Assembly (NCBI GenBank): GCA_000724175.1
Contig: JPGV01000023.1
Span: forward strand, 1 to 64,000
Source of the DNA: [Candidatus Thermochlorobacteriaceae] bacterium GBChlB
GTDB lineage: Bacteria > Bacteroidota > Chlorobiia > Chlorobiales > Thermochlorobacteraceae
DNA: 64,000 nt
Direction: 5' to 3'
Part shown: positions 25,509-34,113 of the stretch, one piece after another
Layout: each line of letters starts with the position of its first letter
Numbering within the stretch: the first letter of the stretch is position 1
Notes under the pieces: generated by a model
What the model saw: the letters and a program-made list of their open reading frames with translations, nothing else
What the model was told of the DNA's origin: nothing
The model's database searches: none
Program-made: the position numbers and the translations under genes

Positions 25509-28277
25509 TTACGGCATCTGCACTTTTCTCTGCTCGCTCACGTTTGAGAGTTTCAAGTAGTCATAGCCGATGAAAAACGCACGGCGGAAATCTTTATAGA
25601 CCTCGTCAAATTCTTTTTGAAGCAAATCTGCCTTTGTGATAACCGGCCCGCCATCGTAGATAGACTCCTTATTGATTTGCTCCAAGTAATTTTCCAGCTG
25701 TGTAATTTTTTTCTTGACAGCCGTCTTGAATATGCTCACCACGCGCTCGTAATTTTTGACTTGGTCGCGTCGTTTTTTTACCTCGTCATACATCAAACCG
25801 CTAAACGCATACTGAGCAACCGTTCCAGAGCGTTCTATCGTTTCCGTTCCGTAGAATTCTTTTTGTTGCAAGAGCGTTTGCAGCGCACTGTTTTGGTCGC
25901 GCACCATTCGTGCCGCATTCAAGTAATAGGCTTTGAGCAGGTCTTGTTTTGGCTCGGTTGGCACAGCTGATTCAAGCCGCGACACTTGCTCTTCTGAGCG
26001 CGCGATTTCTTCGGCGACGATTTTTTTGTACTGCTGCAAATTTCGATTGTAGTCCGAGAGTTCTCCTGAAATCAAGACTGGTGCGTGCGTCATAAACAGC
26101 CTTGCATCGTCGTTGATGGACTGCGACGCGATAGAGACCAACTGTTCGACGGCTTTCTGCGACAACTCGGCGGAGTTGGCAAGTGCTGTCAGTCCTTTGG
26201 CGGAGAGTGATTGCTTTAGCGTGCCTAATTTTTCAGCAATTACTTGCAGCGACGCTTTGCGCTCCGGCGATAGCAGCCCCTTATCCGAATCAACAATCGC
26301 CTTACGGTCAACGACAAGCAATTCCATAGCGCTGCCGATGAGTTCCTTGAGCGCTGTTGCTGATGACACTTCGTCAGCCGTCGCCGATGAAGAGACCATT
26401 ACGCCCTGCACATTGATTCGCTGCTGCCGCAACACATCTTTCTGTACCAAGTATTTTTCCGCGTATTGAAATGCCGTGTAGCCGTTGTAGACGAAGTTAT
26501 AGTCATTGAGCGCGCGCGTCGGGTCTTGCATATATCGCGAGTGCGTAATGTACCCCGATAGAAACATCGCTTGATACAAGTTGTCCGACTGTCTGTATTT
26601 TCTGAAGTAGGTCTCGATTTCGGTTTTTGCTTCTCTATACCGACCCGACCGATACAGCACCCACAGCCGACCCAGCTCTGCAAGATCTTTATCTTTATGC
26701 CCGCGTGCCACTCGGTCGAAGTAAAGTTCTGCGTTTGCAAATTCGCTTAACGCGAGCTTTCTATAAACATCAAAACGGGCAAAGAGCACTTCGCGCTGCG
26801 CACGGGCAAGTCGCTCGCGCATGCGTTCAATTCGCTCGCTGGCAAGTTTGCCTTCTTCTTGGGCAGCAATTAAGTCCTCACGAATCTTTTCTAAGCCTGC
26901 TTCAGCGGAATTTATTTCCTTTTCGCGTTGCTGTAGCATTTCATTGAAGCGCATCAACTCTTGCTCCGACATGCTAATTGCCGCGATTTCCGACTCTAAG
27001 CTTTGCGCCATATTTTGAATGGACGTGTCCTGCATTTCAATTTTTCGGAGCACTTCCATCAGTTGCCGTTCATAGGCATTCACCTGCTTTCCAGTCGCTT
27101 GGCGCGCCAGTTCGGAGTATAGACTTGAATCGGCCGTGTGCCTTTCGCTCTCTGTGCCGTAGTAGAGTTTTCTGGCTTGCTCCAAGAACTTATTTCCTCT
27201 GATGTAAGCCAGATGGGCTAATTGAATGTAGGAAGAGTTGCGAATGTCGGCGAAACGCTCATCCCACGGAATAAACGGTCGCGAGGCTACTCTTTTGAAC
27301 TTATCTTCGGCTTCATTGTTTTGCTGCAGTCCCAAAAAGGCAAGCCCCGCTGCATAGTCCGCTAAAATTTTCAGTTCGGCGCGGTCAGGCACTTGCGAGA
27401 GCGCGTCTACAGCGCGTCCGTATTGTTGGTTGCGGTAATCAATGATGCCAGCGAGAATATATGTTTTGAAGTCAAATTCATCTTCCATTTTCAAGAACGG
27501 CGTGAGGCGACGGAAATCTTTCTGGAACTGCCGTGCGTCCTCATACACATAATCCATGAACAAAATTCGGAAAACTGCTTTCGAGGCGTAGGGCGATGTC
27601 GGAAATCCGACGAGCATTTTCTCGTAGAGTTTACGCGCCTCAATGAAGTATTTCATTCCGAAGTTAGACTCCGCTTGGAAGTACAGCACGTCGTCCATCG
27701 TGCGAATCATCGGGCTGTAGGTTTCATAAATGTCTTCGAGGTAAAGCCGCGCGGTTGGGTAGTCGCCCCTTTCGTAGCGTTCCATCGCGCTTTTGAGTTC
27801 CAAGCGGATTGCCTTTTGGACAATCGCTGGCGGCGCTGCCGACAACAGGCTTTTACGATAAGAGCGCAGCTCGTTGCGCACGCTTTGGTAGCGAGCAAAC
27901 TGATAGAATCGGTCGAATTCGTCTTTGGTCTTGAAGTTGTGATACGCGCCTTGTTCGCCGTTCTCCAAGTGTCCAAACCCGTCGATATAAATCGACCGTA
28001 GGCGCTCGATGGTTGGCGGGTTCGAGTTAAAGTCGAGTGCAATTGTCTTGATGTTCTCGTAAGCCAGCGCAAGATAGCGGTCTTTGGCGAGCAAGTCGTT
28101 GAGAAAATCTCGGTTGTTAATTTCCCGTAATGCTTGTTCAGGCAACGCGTTTGAAAAGTAAGTCTCTTGTCCCAGCGCGCTTACGGGGAATAGTGACACA
28201 GCCAGCAGCAAGATGTAGATGAACTTTTGAACTCTCAAGATTTTATCGTGTATGAGTTGTTTTGTCAAAAAAATCAT
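25509..28277 (-). CDS. Large exported TPR/coiled-coil protein
   Basis: The protein has about 922 residues from the ATG at 28277. A signal peptide (FIYILLLAVSLFPVSALGQ) is followed by TPR-like helical repeats, such as RGDYPTARLYLEDIYETY and YFIEARKLYEKMLVGFPTSPYASKAVF. A long coiled coil occupies the middle (about residues 435-505, LQQREKEINSAEAGLEKI, then RIERMRERLARAQREV). More helical repeats continue to the C-terminus (FFIGYDYLKLSNVSEQRK). It is probably periplasmic and a scaffold or regulator. It is the first gene of the ExbB/ExbD/AgmX-like/giant-TPR cluster. It resembles the TPR partners of gliding and cell-envelope motors in layout only; I cannot claim homology. The frame is open to 28325. 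Confidence 0.85.
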   Translation of the reverse strand: MIFLTKQLIHDKILRVQKFIYILLLAVSLFPVSALGQETYFSNALPEQALREINNRDFLNDLLAKDRYLALAYENIKTIALDFNSNPPTIERLRSIYIDGFGHLENGEQGAYHNFKTKDEFDRFYQFARYQSVRNELRSYRKSLLSAAPPAIVQKAIRLELKSAMERYERGDYPTARLYLEDIYETYSPMIRTMDDVLYFQAESNFGMKYFIEARKLYEKMLVGFPTSPYASKAVFRILFMDYVYEDARQFQKDFRRLTPFLKMEDEFDFKTYILAGIIDYRNQQYGRAVDALSQVPDRAELKILADYAAGLAFLGLQQNNEAEDKFKRVASRPFIPWDERFADIRNSSYIQLAHLAYIRGNKFLEQARKLYYGTESERHTADSSLYSELARQATGKQVNAYERQLMEVLRKIEMQDTSIQNMAQSLESEIAAISMSEQELMRFNEMLQQREKEINSAEAGLEKIREDLIAAQEEGKLASERIERMRERLARAQREVLFARFDVYRKLALSEFANAELYFDRVARGHKDKDLAELGRLWVLYRSGRYREAKTEIETYFRKYRQSDNLYQAMFLSGYITHSRYMQDPTRALNDYNFVYNGYTAFQYAEKYLVQKDVLRQQRINVQGVMVSSSATADEVSSATALKELIGSAMELLVVDRKAIVDSDKGLLSPERKASLQVIAEKLGTLKQSLSAKGLTALANSAELSQKAVEQLVSIASQSINDDARLFMTHAPVLISGELSDYNRNLQQYKKIVAEEIARSEEQVSRLESAVPTEPKQDLLKAYYLNAARMVRDQNSALQTLLQQKEFYGTETIERSGTVAQYAFSGLMYDEVKKRRDQVKNYERVVSIFKTAVKKKITQLENYLEQINKESIYDGGPVITKADLLQKEFDEVYKDFRRAFFIGYDYLKLSNVSEQRKVQMP

Positions 28278-28428
28278 CGTTTGACGGGGTATCTGAACTT
28301 TTGCGTTTCCAAAAATCGGACGCAATATAAAGGAGAGACATTGAGAAAAACAAATAACGGAGGGCGTCGGTGTGTCAAAAAATTGTCAAATTCTTTGTCG
28401 GCATTCTGTTAGGACATCGGGGGGTTCC

Positions 28429-29397
28429 TCATTCTTGCCGGACGAGGTCGTTCTGCTCTGCTTTGACGCGCTCCAGGAACCGTTCGGCATCGATTGCCGC
28501 CATACAGCCCGTTCCCGCCGCCGTAATCGCCTGACGATACACGCTGTCCTGCACGTCGCCGCAGGCAAAGACGCCCGCAACGCTTGTCTCCGTCGTTGAT
28601 TTTTTTGTTACAATATACCCTGCCGCGTCGAGTTGGAGTTGGCCTTGAAAGAGCTTTGTGTTCGGCAAGTGTCCAATTGCCATGAAGATGCCGTCACCAG
28701 CGTGGTCGCTGACTTTGCCCGTTTTCAAATTTTTCAACCTCACGCCGGTCATGACTTTTCCGTCGCCTAAAATCTCTTCGACACCGACGCTGGTCATAAA
28801 TTGGATTTTCGGATTTTTGCGGGCGCGGTCGAGCATAATTTTAGACGCTCGAAACTCGTCGCGCCGATGCAAAATGGTTACTTTGGTCGCATATTTGGTG
28901 AGGAAATTCGCTTCTTCCATTGCGCTATCGCCGCCACCGACAACAAAGACCTCGCGCTCTTTGTAGAAAAATCCGTCGCAGGTTGCGCACGCGGAGACGC
29001 CATAGCCCATATATTTTTTTTCTGAGGGCAAGCCCAGAAGCTTCGCTGTTGCCCCCGACGCGATAATGAGCGTTTCGGTGTAGAGTTCTTTTTTGCCGTC
29101 AAGCATGAGTTTAAATGGACGCTCCGACAGGTCAACCGATGTGATTTCGCCGTAGGCATAGTCTGTGCCGAACCGCCTTGCTTGTTCGCGCATCTCATCC
29201 ATCAATTTCGGTCCCATAATGCCGTGCGCGAACCCGGGAAAGTTCTCGACTTCGGTTGTAATCGTGAGTTGTCCGCCGGGCTGAGAGCCATCGATAACGA
29301 GCGGACGCAGGTTCGCGCGGCTCGCGTAAATTGCAGCGGTTAGTCCTGCTGGACCTGACCCCATAATTACCACTTCATAATGCGTTGCTTCGGACAT
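28429..29397 (-). CDS. trxB: Thioredoxin reductase
   Basis: The protein has 322 residues. It reduces thioredoxin with NADPH through FAD and a redox disulfide. The FAD-binding GSGPAG lies at 13-18 and the redox-active CATC at 137-140 (within SACATCDGFF). The NADPH motif GGGDSAMEEA is also present. The C-terminal GVFACGDVQDSVYRQAITAAGTGCMAAIDAERFL is standard. Length and motif order match the low-molecular-weight bacterial enzyme. It is the last of three redox genes read in the same direction (trxA, glutaredoxin-like, trxB). The large TPR gene lies downstream after a gap of about 150 bases. Confidence 0.97.
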   Translation of the reverse strand: MSEATHYEVVIMGSGPAGLTAAIYASRANLRPLVIDGSQPGGQLTITTEVENFPGFAHGIMGPKLMDEMREQARRFGTDYAYGEITSVDLSERPFKLMLDGKKELYTETLIIASGATAKLLGLPSEKKYMGYGVSACATCDGFFYKEREVFVVGGGDSAMEEANFLTKYATKVTILHRRDEFRASKIMLDRARKNPKIQFMTSVGVEEILGDGKVMTGVRLKNLKTGKVSDHAGDGIFMAIGHLPNTKLFQGQLQLDAAGYIVTKKSTTETSVAGVFACGDVQDSVYRQAITAAGTGCMAAIDAERFLERVKAEQNDLVRQE

Positions 29398-29489
29398 AGA
29401 ACAGTTTTCTTTTAATTCGGTCGATTCTCATTGCGTTCTCTCATAAAAAACAAACGCGGCGGAGAGCGCTCTTCACCGCGCTGTTATCT

Positions 29490-29744
29490 TCACGCGACAC
29501 CCAAGGCTTCCAAAAGCTGCGCTGGGCGTGGGTTGAGCAAGACTTTCTCGCTTCCTTGTTCGTTCCAGACGAGCGTCGGCACAACGCGCTTGCCGTTAGC
29601 GTGTTTCATCACAATTTCGGCAGCGGCAGGCTCGGCTTCGATGTCCACTTTTTCAAACGCGATTTTCTGCTCGTTCAAAATGCGCTCTGTGCGATGACAG
29701 TCGGGACACCATGTCGTCGAGTACATCACAATTTTTCTGTCCAT
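29490..29744 (-). CDS. Glutaredoxin-like protein (CPDC active site)
   Basis: The 84-residue protein has the thioredoxin fold in minimal form: IVMYSTTWCPDCHRTERIL with cysteines at 13 and 16, then a helix, the cis-proline VVPTLVWN and a final helix. The CPDC active site and short length resemble mycoredoxin/NrdH-like glutaredoxins more than classic CPYC glutaredoxin. It sits between trxA and trxB, only 8 bases after trxA, so it is probably reduced by the thioredoxin system or shares its regulation. The substrate is unknown. Confidence 0.88.
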   Translation of the reverse strand: MDRKIVMYSTTWCPDCHRTERILNEQKIAFEKVDIEAEPAAAEIVMKHANGKRVVPTLVWNEQGSEKVLLNPRPAQLLEALGVA

Positions 29745-29752
29745 GATTTTCC

Positions 29753-30094
29753 TTACGCAGTTTGCAGTTTGAGTTTGCCGTCAATGACGCCTTTCGGCAC
29801 GGCGCCGACGATTTGGTCGACCACCTGTCCGTTTTTGAAAATCAGCAGCGTTGGAATGCTGCGAATGCCATATTTCATTGAGACTTGCGGATTGGCATCG
29901 ACGTCGAGTTTAGCAACCTTCGCCTTGCCTTCATATTCGCTGGCGATTTCCTCGATGACGGGCGCAATCATTCGACACGGTCCGCACCATGTCGCCCAAA
30001 AATCCACCAAAACGGGCTTATCAGAATTGATGACTTCGGCGTCAAAGTTCGAGTCCGTCGCCGTGATATACTTATGGTCTTTATGGTCTGCCAT
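29753..30094 (-). CDS. trxA: Thioredoxin
   Basis: The protein has 113 residues. It is a general cytosolic protein disulfide reductase. The active site [10 protein letters not shown] has cysteines at 37 and 40, preceded by the buried aspartate in LVDFWA and followed by [28 protein letters not shown] with the cis-proline. The short N-terminal extension MADHKDHKY is charged. It heads the trxA, glutaredoxin-like, trxB unit. The 250-base region upstream of it, between trxA and the end of dnaE, is AT-rich and probably contains the promoter. Confidence 0.97.
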   Translation of the reverse strand: MADHKDHKYITATDSNFDAEVINSDKPVLVDFWATWCGPCRMIAPVIEEIASEYEGKAKVAKLDVDANPQVSMKYGIRSIPTLLIFKNGQVVDQIVGAVPKGVIDGKLKLQTA

Positions 30095-30345
30095 AATTAG
30101 CTGTTGATTTATCGTTGAAGAAGATGAAAAAAATCTTTTTATTTGCCCATATTTGTCGATTTGTCGCAGCGTCGCCCAAACAACGCTGCGCTATTGAACT
30201 GTAAAGAATTACAAAGATAAAAAATTCACTTCTGAGTTTTCGTAGTTTTTCTAAACCCTCTTGCTTATACGCTTTTTTGCTGCACAGTTTCATTTGGAAA
30301 CTAAAATGCGTTTTCGAAATCACAACATTCTCACCGTGCAGCATG

Positions 30346-32109
30346 TCAGCCAGCGAGTTTAACAGCGTCTTCGCCGACGACGCTGGCGAGTTTATCCAAG
30401 ACGTCGTTGCCGGAGTCAATCGTGATGTTTCGCGCAAAGAGTTTCAAGCGTTGCGGTTTGCCGTCGGCTTCAATCCAGACTTCGAAATCGAGCGGCGTTT
30501 CGCCTTTGCACTCCTCGCAGATTTGTTTGAGCGTTTTGGCTTTTTGAAGGCTCTCACCGTCGGTGGCGTCGAGTCGCAGCACGACTTTTGACGCATATTT
30601 GTCGCGCACTTTTCGAATCGGAATCACCTCTTGCACAAGCAGTTTGGGTTGCCCTTCTTTGAGTTCGGCTTCGGCGATGAGCATCACGACGGCGTCCTTT
30701 TGCAGGTCTTTCTCGAAGCGCTCATAGACGCTTGCAAACACAGTAAAATCCGCCTTGCCCTCAAAATCTTCAATTACGCCGAAGAGCATTGGGTTACCTT
30801 TTTTATCGAGGTGTTTTTTCGTTTCGGTAATGACGCCGACGATACGCTGCAAGCGTTTGCCTTCGTGATTTCGGTCGCCGAGTTTAAGCGTTGCGAAAGC
30901 CTCCCAGTCGCGGCGGAACGGGTCGAGCGGGTGGTTAGATAGATAAAATCCGACGAGCGTTTTTTCGCGTTGCAGTTTTTCGGCGTCCGTCCAAGCGTCG
31001 GCTTTGATCAAGTCGGGATAGACTGCGTTTTCATCGCCGATGAATTTTTCGTCGTTGAAAAATCCCTCTTGTCCAAGCGTGGCGCTTTTATTTTGCTTTT
31101 GCCCGAACTCAATGGCTTTCTCGATGTTGGCGATAAGCATCGCGCGATGCACGCCGAACTCGTCCATTGCGCCCGCCTCGATGAGGCACTCCAACGCTTT
31201 TTTATTAACGACGCGCAAATCAACCGACGAGCATAAATCGAACAAGTTTTTAAAGTTTTTCTTTCGGCGTTTTCTGGCCAAGACGATTTCCTTCGCTGCC
31301 CCGCTTACGTGTTTGATGCCTGTAAAGCCGACGCGAATGGCTTTTTGCTCAAGCTGAGTTTTACCGTTAGATAAGTCTTCGACGGTATAGAGCGCGTCGC
31401 TTTTGTTAATGCTCGGCGGCAGAATTTTGATGCCCATGCTTTTGGCTTCGTCGGTCAGGTGTTTGGCGCGCGCGGTGTCGCCCGCTTCGCTGTTTAAGAT
31501 TGCCGCCATAAATTCTGCCGTATAGTGCGCTTTGAGATACGCCGTCCAATATGCCAACACGCCGTAAGCCGCCGCGTGCGATTTATTGAAGCCATAGCCC
31601 GCGAATTTTTCCATCATGTCGTAGACCGCGTCGGCAGTTTTTTCGTCGACGTTTTTTTTCGCTGCGCCCTCGCGGAAAATTGCCCGATGCTTTGCCATTT
31701 CTTCGGGTTTCTTTTTGCCCATTGCCCGCCGCAGCAAGTCTGCGCCGCCGAGCGTGTAGCCGCCCATGACCTGCGCGATTTGCATCACTTGCTCTTGATA
31801 GACTGGAATGCCGTAGGTTTCTTTCAAGACGGGCTCAAGCATCGGGTGAGGATACTCGACGGTTTCTTTGCCATGCTTGCGATTGATGTAAGTAGGAATG
31901 AACTGCATCGGACCGGGACGATAGAGCGCGCTCATCGCAATGATGTCTTCAACAGTTGTCGGCTTGAATTGAATCATGTAACTCTGCATGCCGCTCGATT
32001 CAAACTGAAAGATGCCCGCCATTTTTCCGTCTTGAAAAATCTTGAACGTCTTTCGGTCGTCCATCGGAATCTCTTGCAAGGTTAAGTTTCTTGTTGTAGC
32101 GTTTCTCAA
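30346..32109 (-). CDS. dnaE: DNA polymerase III alpha subunit, C-terminal part (after frameshift)
   Basis: This frame carries the rest of the replicative polymerase: IPMDDRKTFKIFQDGKMAG, IFQFESSGMQSYM, the fingers region with DIIAMSALYRPGPM and KETYGIPVYQEQVMQIAQ, and GYGFNKSHAAAYGVLAYWTAYLK. The helix-hairpin-helix region, the OB-fold (RIVGVITETKKHLDKKGNPM) and a C-terminal domain follow. It continues the protein from the overlapping upstream frame. Dropping one base of the GG at 32080-32081 joins the two as KKLNLQEIPMDD, which agrees with the family's spacing. On its own it could start at the TTG at 32109 or the ATG at the IPMDD motif, but it lacks the catalytic aspartates. Confidence 0.9.
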   Translation of the reverse strand: MRNATTRNLTLQEIPMDDRKTFKIFQDGKMAGIFQFESSGMQSYMIQFKPTTVEDIIAMSALYRPGPMQFIPTYINRKHGKETVEYPHPMLEPVLKETYGIPVYQEQVMQIAQVMGGYTLGGADLLRRAMGKKKPEEMAKHRAIFREGAAKKNVDEKTADAVYDMMEKFAGYGFNKSHAAAYGVLAYWTAYLKAHYTAEFMAAILNSEAGDTARAKHLTDEAKSMGIKILPPSINKSDALYTVEDLSNGKTQLEQKAIRVGFTGIKHVSGAAKEIVLARKRRKKNFKNLFDLCSSVDLRVVNKKALECLIEAGAMDEFGVHRAMLIANIEKAIEFGQKQNKSATLGQEGFFNDEKFIGDENAVYPDLIKADAWTDAEKLQREKTLVGFYLSNHPLDPFRRDWEAFATLKLGDRNHEGKRLQRIVGVITETKKHLDKKGNPMLFGVIEDFEGKADFTVFASVYERFEKDLQKDAVVMLIAEAELKEGQPKLLVQEVIPIRKVRDKYASKVVLRLDATDGESLQKAKTLKQICEECKGETPLDFEVWIEADGKPQRLKLFARNITIDSGNDVLDKLASVVGEDAVKLAG

Positions 32110-33901
32110 TCAGTTTGAGCGTCTCGTCAATCACGGCAAGCGTTTCCAAACCGAGATAATCGATTTTGAGCAAGCCTGCTTTTTCAATGTAGTCTTTATC
32201 GAATTGCGTAACGACTTGCTTTTCGCCTTTGGATTTGGCTTTTGTGGACGTCTCGCCGTCATCTTCCTCATCGGCGAATCGGCGTTCTTCGGTCTCGACT
32301 TTGTCGGAGACATAGAGCGGCACATACTCATCGACTGCGCCGTTGGTAATCACCACGCCCGCCGCATGAACCGAGACATTTCTGGCTCTGCCCTCGAGCG
32401 TGAGCGCAAACTCAATCATCTTCCGAATCTTCGCATCGGGGCTTTTTCGAAGGTCTTTGAGTTCCTTGACGTTTTCAATTGCCTCTGCAAGCGTAATGCC
32501 AACGGGCTTCGACGGGACGAGCTTCGTAATTTGTGCAACGGTCTCGAGCGGCACGTCCAAGACGCGCCCCACATCTTTCAAGACCGCCTTTGCACCGAGC
32601 GTCGAGATTGCGATGACCTTCGAGACGCTCTCGTTTTGATATTTTTCAATCGTGTAATCCAACACCTTTTGTTTGCCAACGGGCGTGAAGTCAATGTCGA
32701 TATCAGGCATCGAGACGCGCTCTGGATTGAGAAAGCGCTCGAAGAGCAAATTGAATTGAAGTGGCTCGACTTGCGTAATGTCGGTCAGGTAAGCGACGAT
32801 GCTGCCCGCGACCGAGCCGCGTCCGGGTCCAACTGAATACCCTTGTTTGCGCGACGCGGCGATGAGGTCGCTGACAATCAAAAAGTAAGCGCTAAATCCC
32901 ATCTTGTCGACCGTGGCCAGTTCATAGTCAATGCGCTCTTTAATTTTTTGTCCGCGCTCACCGAGCGACTCGAGGTCGCCGTATTTCTTTGCGACGCCGC
33001 TGTAAGTCAGATGTCGCAGGTAGTCGGAGTCGCTCTTGAAGCCGTCGGGAAGCGGAAAGTGTGGCAGGCGCGGCGTTTGGTCGCTGAACTTGAAGGTGCA
33101 CTTCTCGCTAATTTCAAGCGTATTGGAAAGTTCGTGGTGCTCGTTATCGAAGAGCAGCGCCATTTCGTCGGCGGATTTAAAGTAGAACTCGTCAGTCGGA
33201 AATTTCATGCGCTTTGGGTTCGAGAGCGTCGTTTTGCTTTTCATCGCCAGCATGACTTCCTGCGCGTCGGCATCTTTGCGCTCGAGGTAATGCACGTCGT
33301 TGGTAGCGACGAGTTTGACGCCGAAGTCTTTTGCCAAACGGATTAACTCTTTGTTAAGCCGTGCATCTTCGGGCGCATTATGGCGTTCAAGTTCAATGTA
33401 AAAATCGTCGGCGAAGAGTTCTTTGTGAAACGCGATAAACCGTCGCGCGCCTTGTTCATCGTTTTTGAGAACGAGTTTGGCGAGTTCTCCTCGGTCGCAC
33501 GAGGTCATGCAAATGAGTCCCTCGTGATGCGCTGTGATGAGTTCCTTATCAGCTCTTGGTCGGTAGTAGAACCCCTCGCGCGCCGAGGCAGAGAGAATCT
33601 TGCAGAGATTTTTATAGCCGACATCGTCTTTGATAAGCACATTAAGGTGATGCGCTTCGGTCGATGATTTATCGTGCCGTGAGGTTGGCGCGATGAAGAG
33701 TTCCGCGCCGATGAGGAGTTTGATGCCGAACTTTTTCGCCTCGCCGAAGAGTTGTGGCATGTTGAACATTGTAGCGTGGTCGGTAACGCCGACGGCGCTC
33801 ATGCCAAGTTTTTGACACGCCTCGAAGAGGTCTTCAGGCAAAATTGTGCTGCTGAGCATCGAGTAGTGCGTGTGGGTGTGCAAATGGATAAACTCAGACA
33901 T
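32000..33901 (-). CDS. dnaE: DNA polymerase III alpha subunit, N-terminal part (frameshifted)
   Basis: This frame holds the first 605 or so residues of the polymerase, which copies the chromosome. The PHP domain opens it (FIHLHTHTHYSML, then VGVTDHATMFNM). The palm follows with GPGRGSVAGSIVAYLTDIT and, near residue 400, the catalytic SMPDIDIDFTP. The thumb region ends with LLKIDYLGLETLAVIDETLKLIEK. Family similarity then stops and the frame runs on for about 27 unrelated residues to 32000. The rest of the gene continues in another frame. As dnaE is essential, a sequence error is the likely cause. The two parts together would be about 1185 residues, the normal length. Confidence 0.9.
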   Translation of the reverse strand: MSEFIHLHTHTHYSMLSSTILPEDLFEACQKLGMSAVGVTDHATMFNMPQLFGEAKKFGIKLLIGAELFIAPTSRHDKSSTEAHHLNVLIKDDVGYKNLCKILSASAREGFYYRPRADKELITAHHEGLICMTSCDRGELAKLVLKNDEQGARRFIAFHKELFADDFYIELERHNAPEDARLNKELIRLAKDFGVKLVATNDVHYLERKDADAQEVMLAMKSKTTLSNPKRMKFPTDEFYFKSADEMALLFDNEHHELSNTLEISEKCTFKFSDQTPRLPHFPLPDGFKSDSDYLRHLTYSGVAKKYGDLESLGERGQKIKERIDYELATVDKMGFSAYFLIVSDLIAASRKQGYSVGPGRGSVAGSIVAYLTDITQVEPLQFNLLFERFLNPERVSMPDIDIDFTPVGKQKVLDYTIEKYQNESVSKVIAISTLGAKAVLKDVGRVLDVPLETVAQITKLVPSKPVGITLAEAIENVKELKDLRKSPDAKIRKMIEFALTLEGRARNVSVHAAGVVITNGAVDEYVPLYVSDKVETEERRFADEEDDGETSTKAKSKGEKQVVTQFDKDYIEKAGLLKIDYLGLETLAVIDETLKLIEKRYNKKLNLARDSDGRPKDVQDFSRRKNGGHLSV

Positions 33902-34063
33902 AGCGCAACTTTACTTTTTTTAGGCTTTTCTTTGAATTTGACTAATTTTTTAAGGTTAAGCAAAAATAATCTGGAAAAATTTGGTAGTTATAGAAATTTT
34001 CCTTACTAATTGCATAGTGTTCTTTCTGTTCTTTTACTTCTCATTGTCATAGTTAATTGGAAG

Positions 34064-34099
34064 AGAGTCGGTCGCGCCCTGCGACCGACTCTTTTTTTT
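34064..34099 (+). terminator. Strong intrinsic terminator without an obvious plus-strand gene
   Basis: AGAGTCGGTCGC and GCGACCGACTCT form a perfect 12-bp stem with a 5-base loop, followed on the plus strand by eight T. It lies in the 212-base gap between the start of dnaE and the end of trpD, both on the minus strand. The minus-strand side has no T run. So the terminator points away from the flanking genes. A short untranslated RNA upstream of it on the plus strand would explain it, or it may simply insulate trpD. Confidence 0.85.
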
Positions 34100-34113
34100 G
34101 TAGTTCTCATTGT

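Noticed and set aside
32000-32109. Programmed ribosomal frameshift in dnaE
   Set aside because: The site lacks a nearby in-frame stop or a known stimulatory structure, and removing one base restores the family motif. A sequence error is simpler; the possibility is kept only as something to test.
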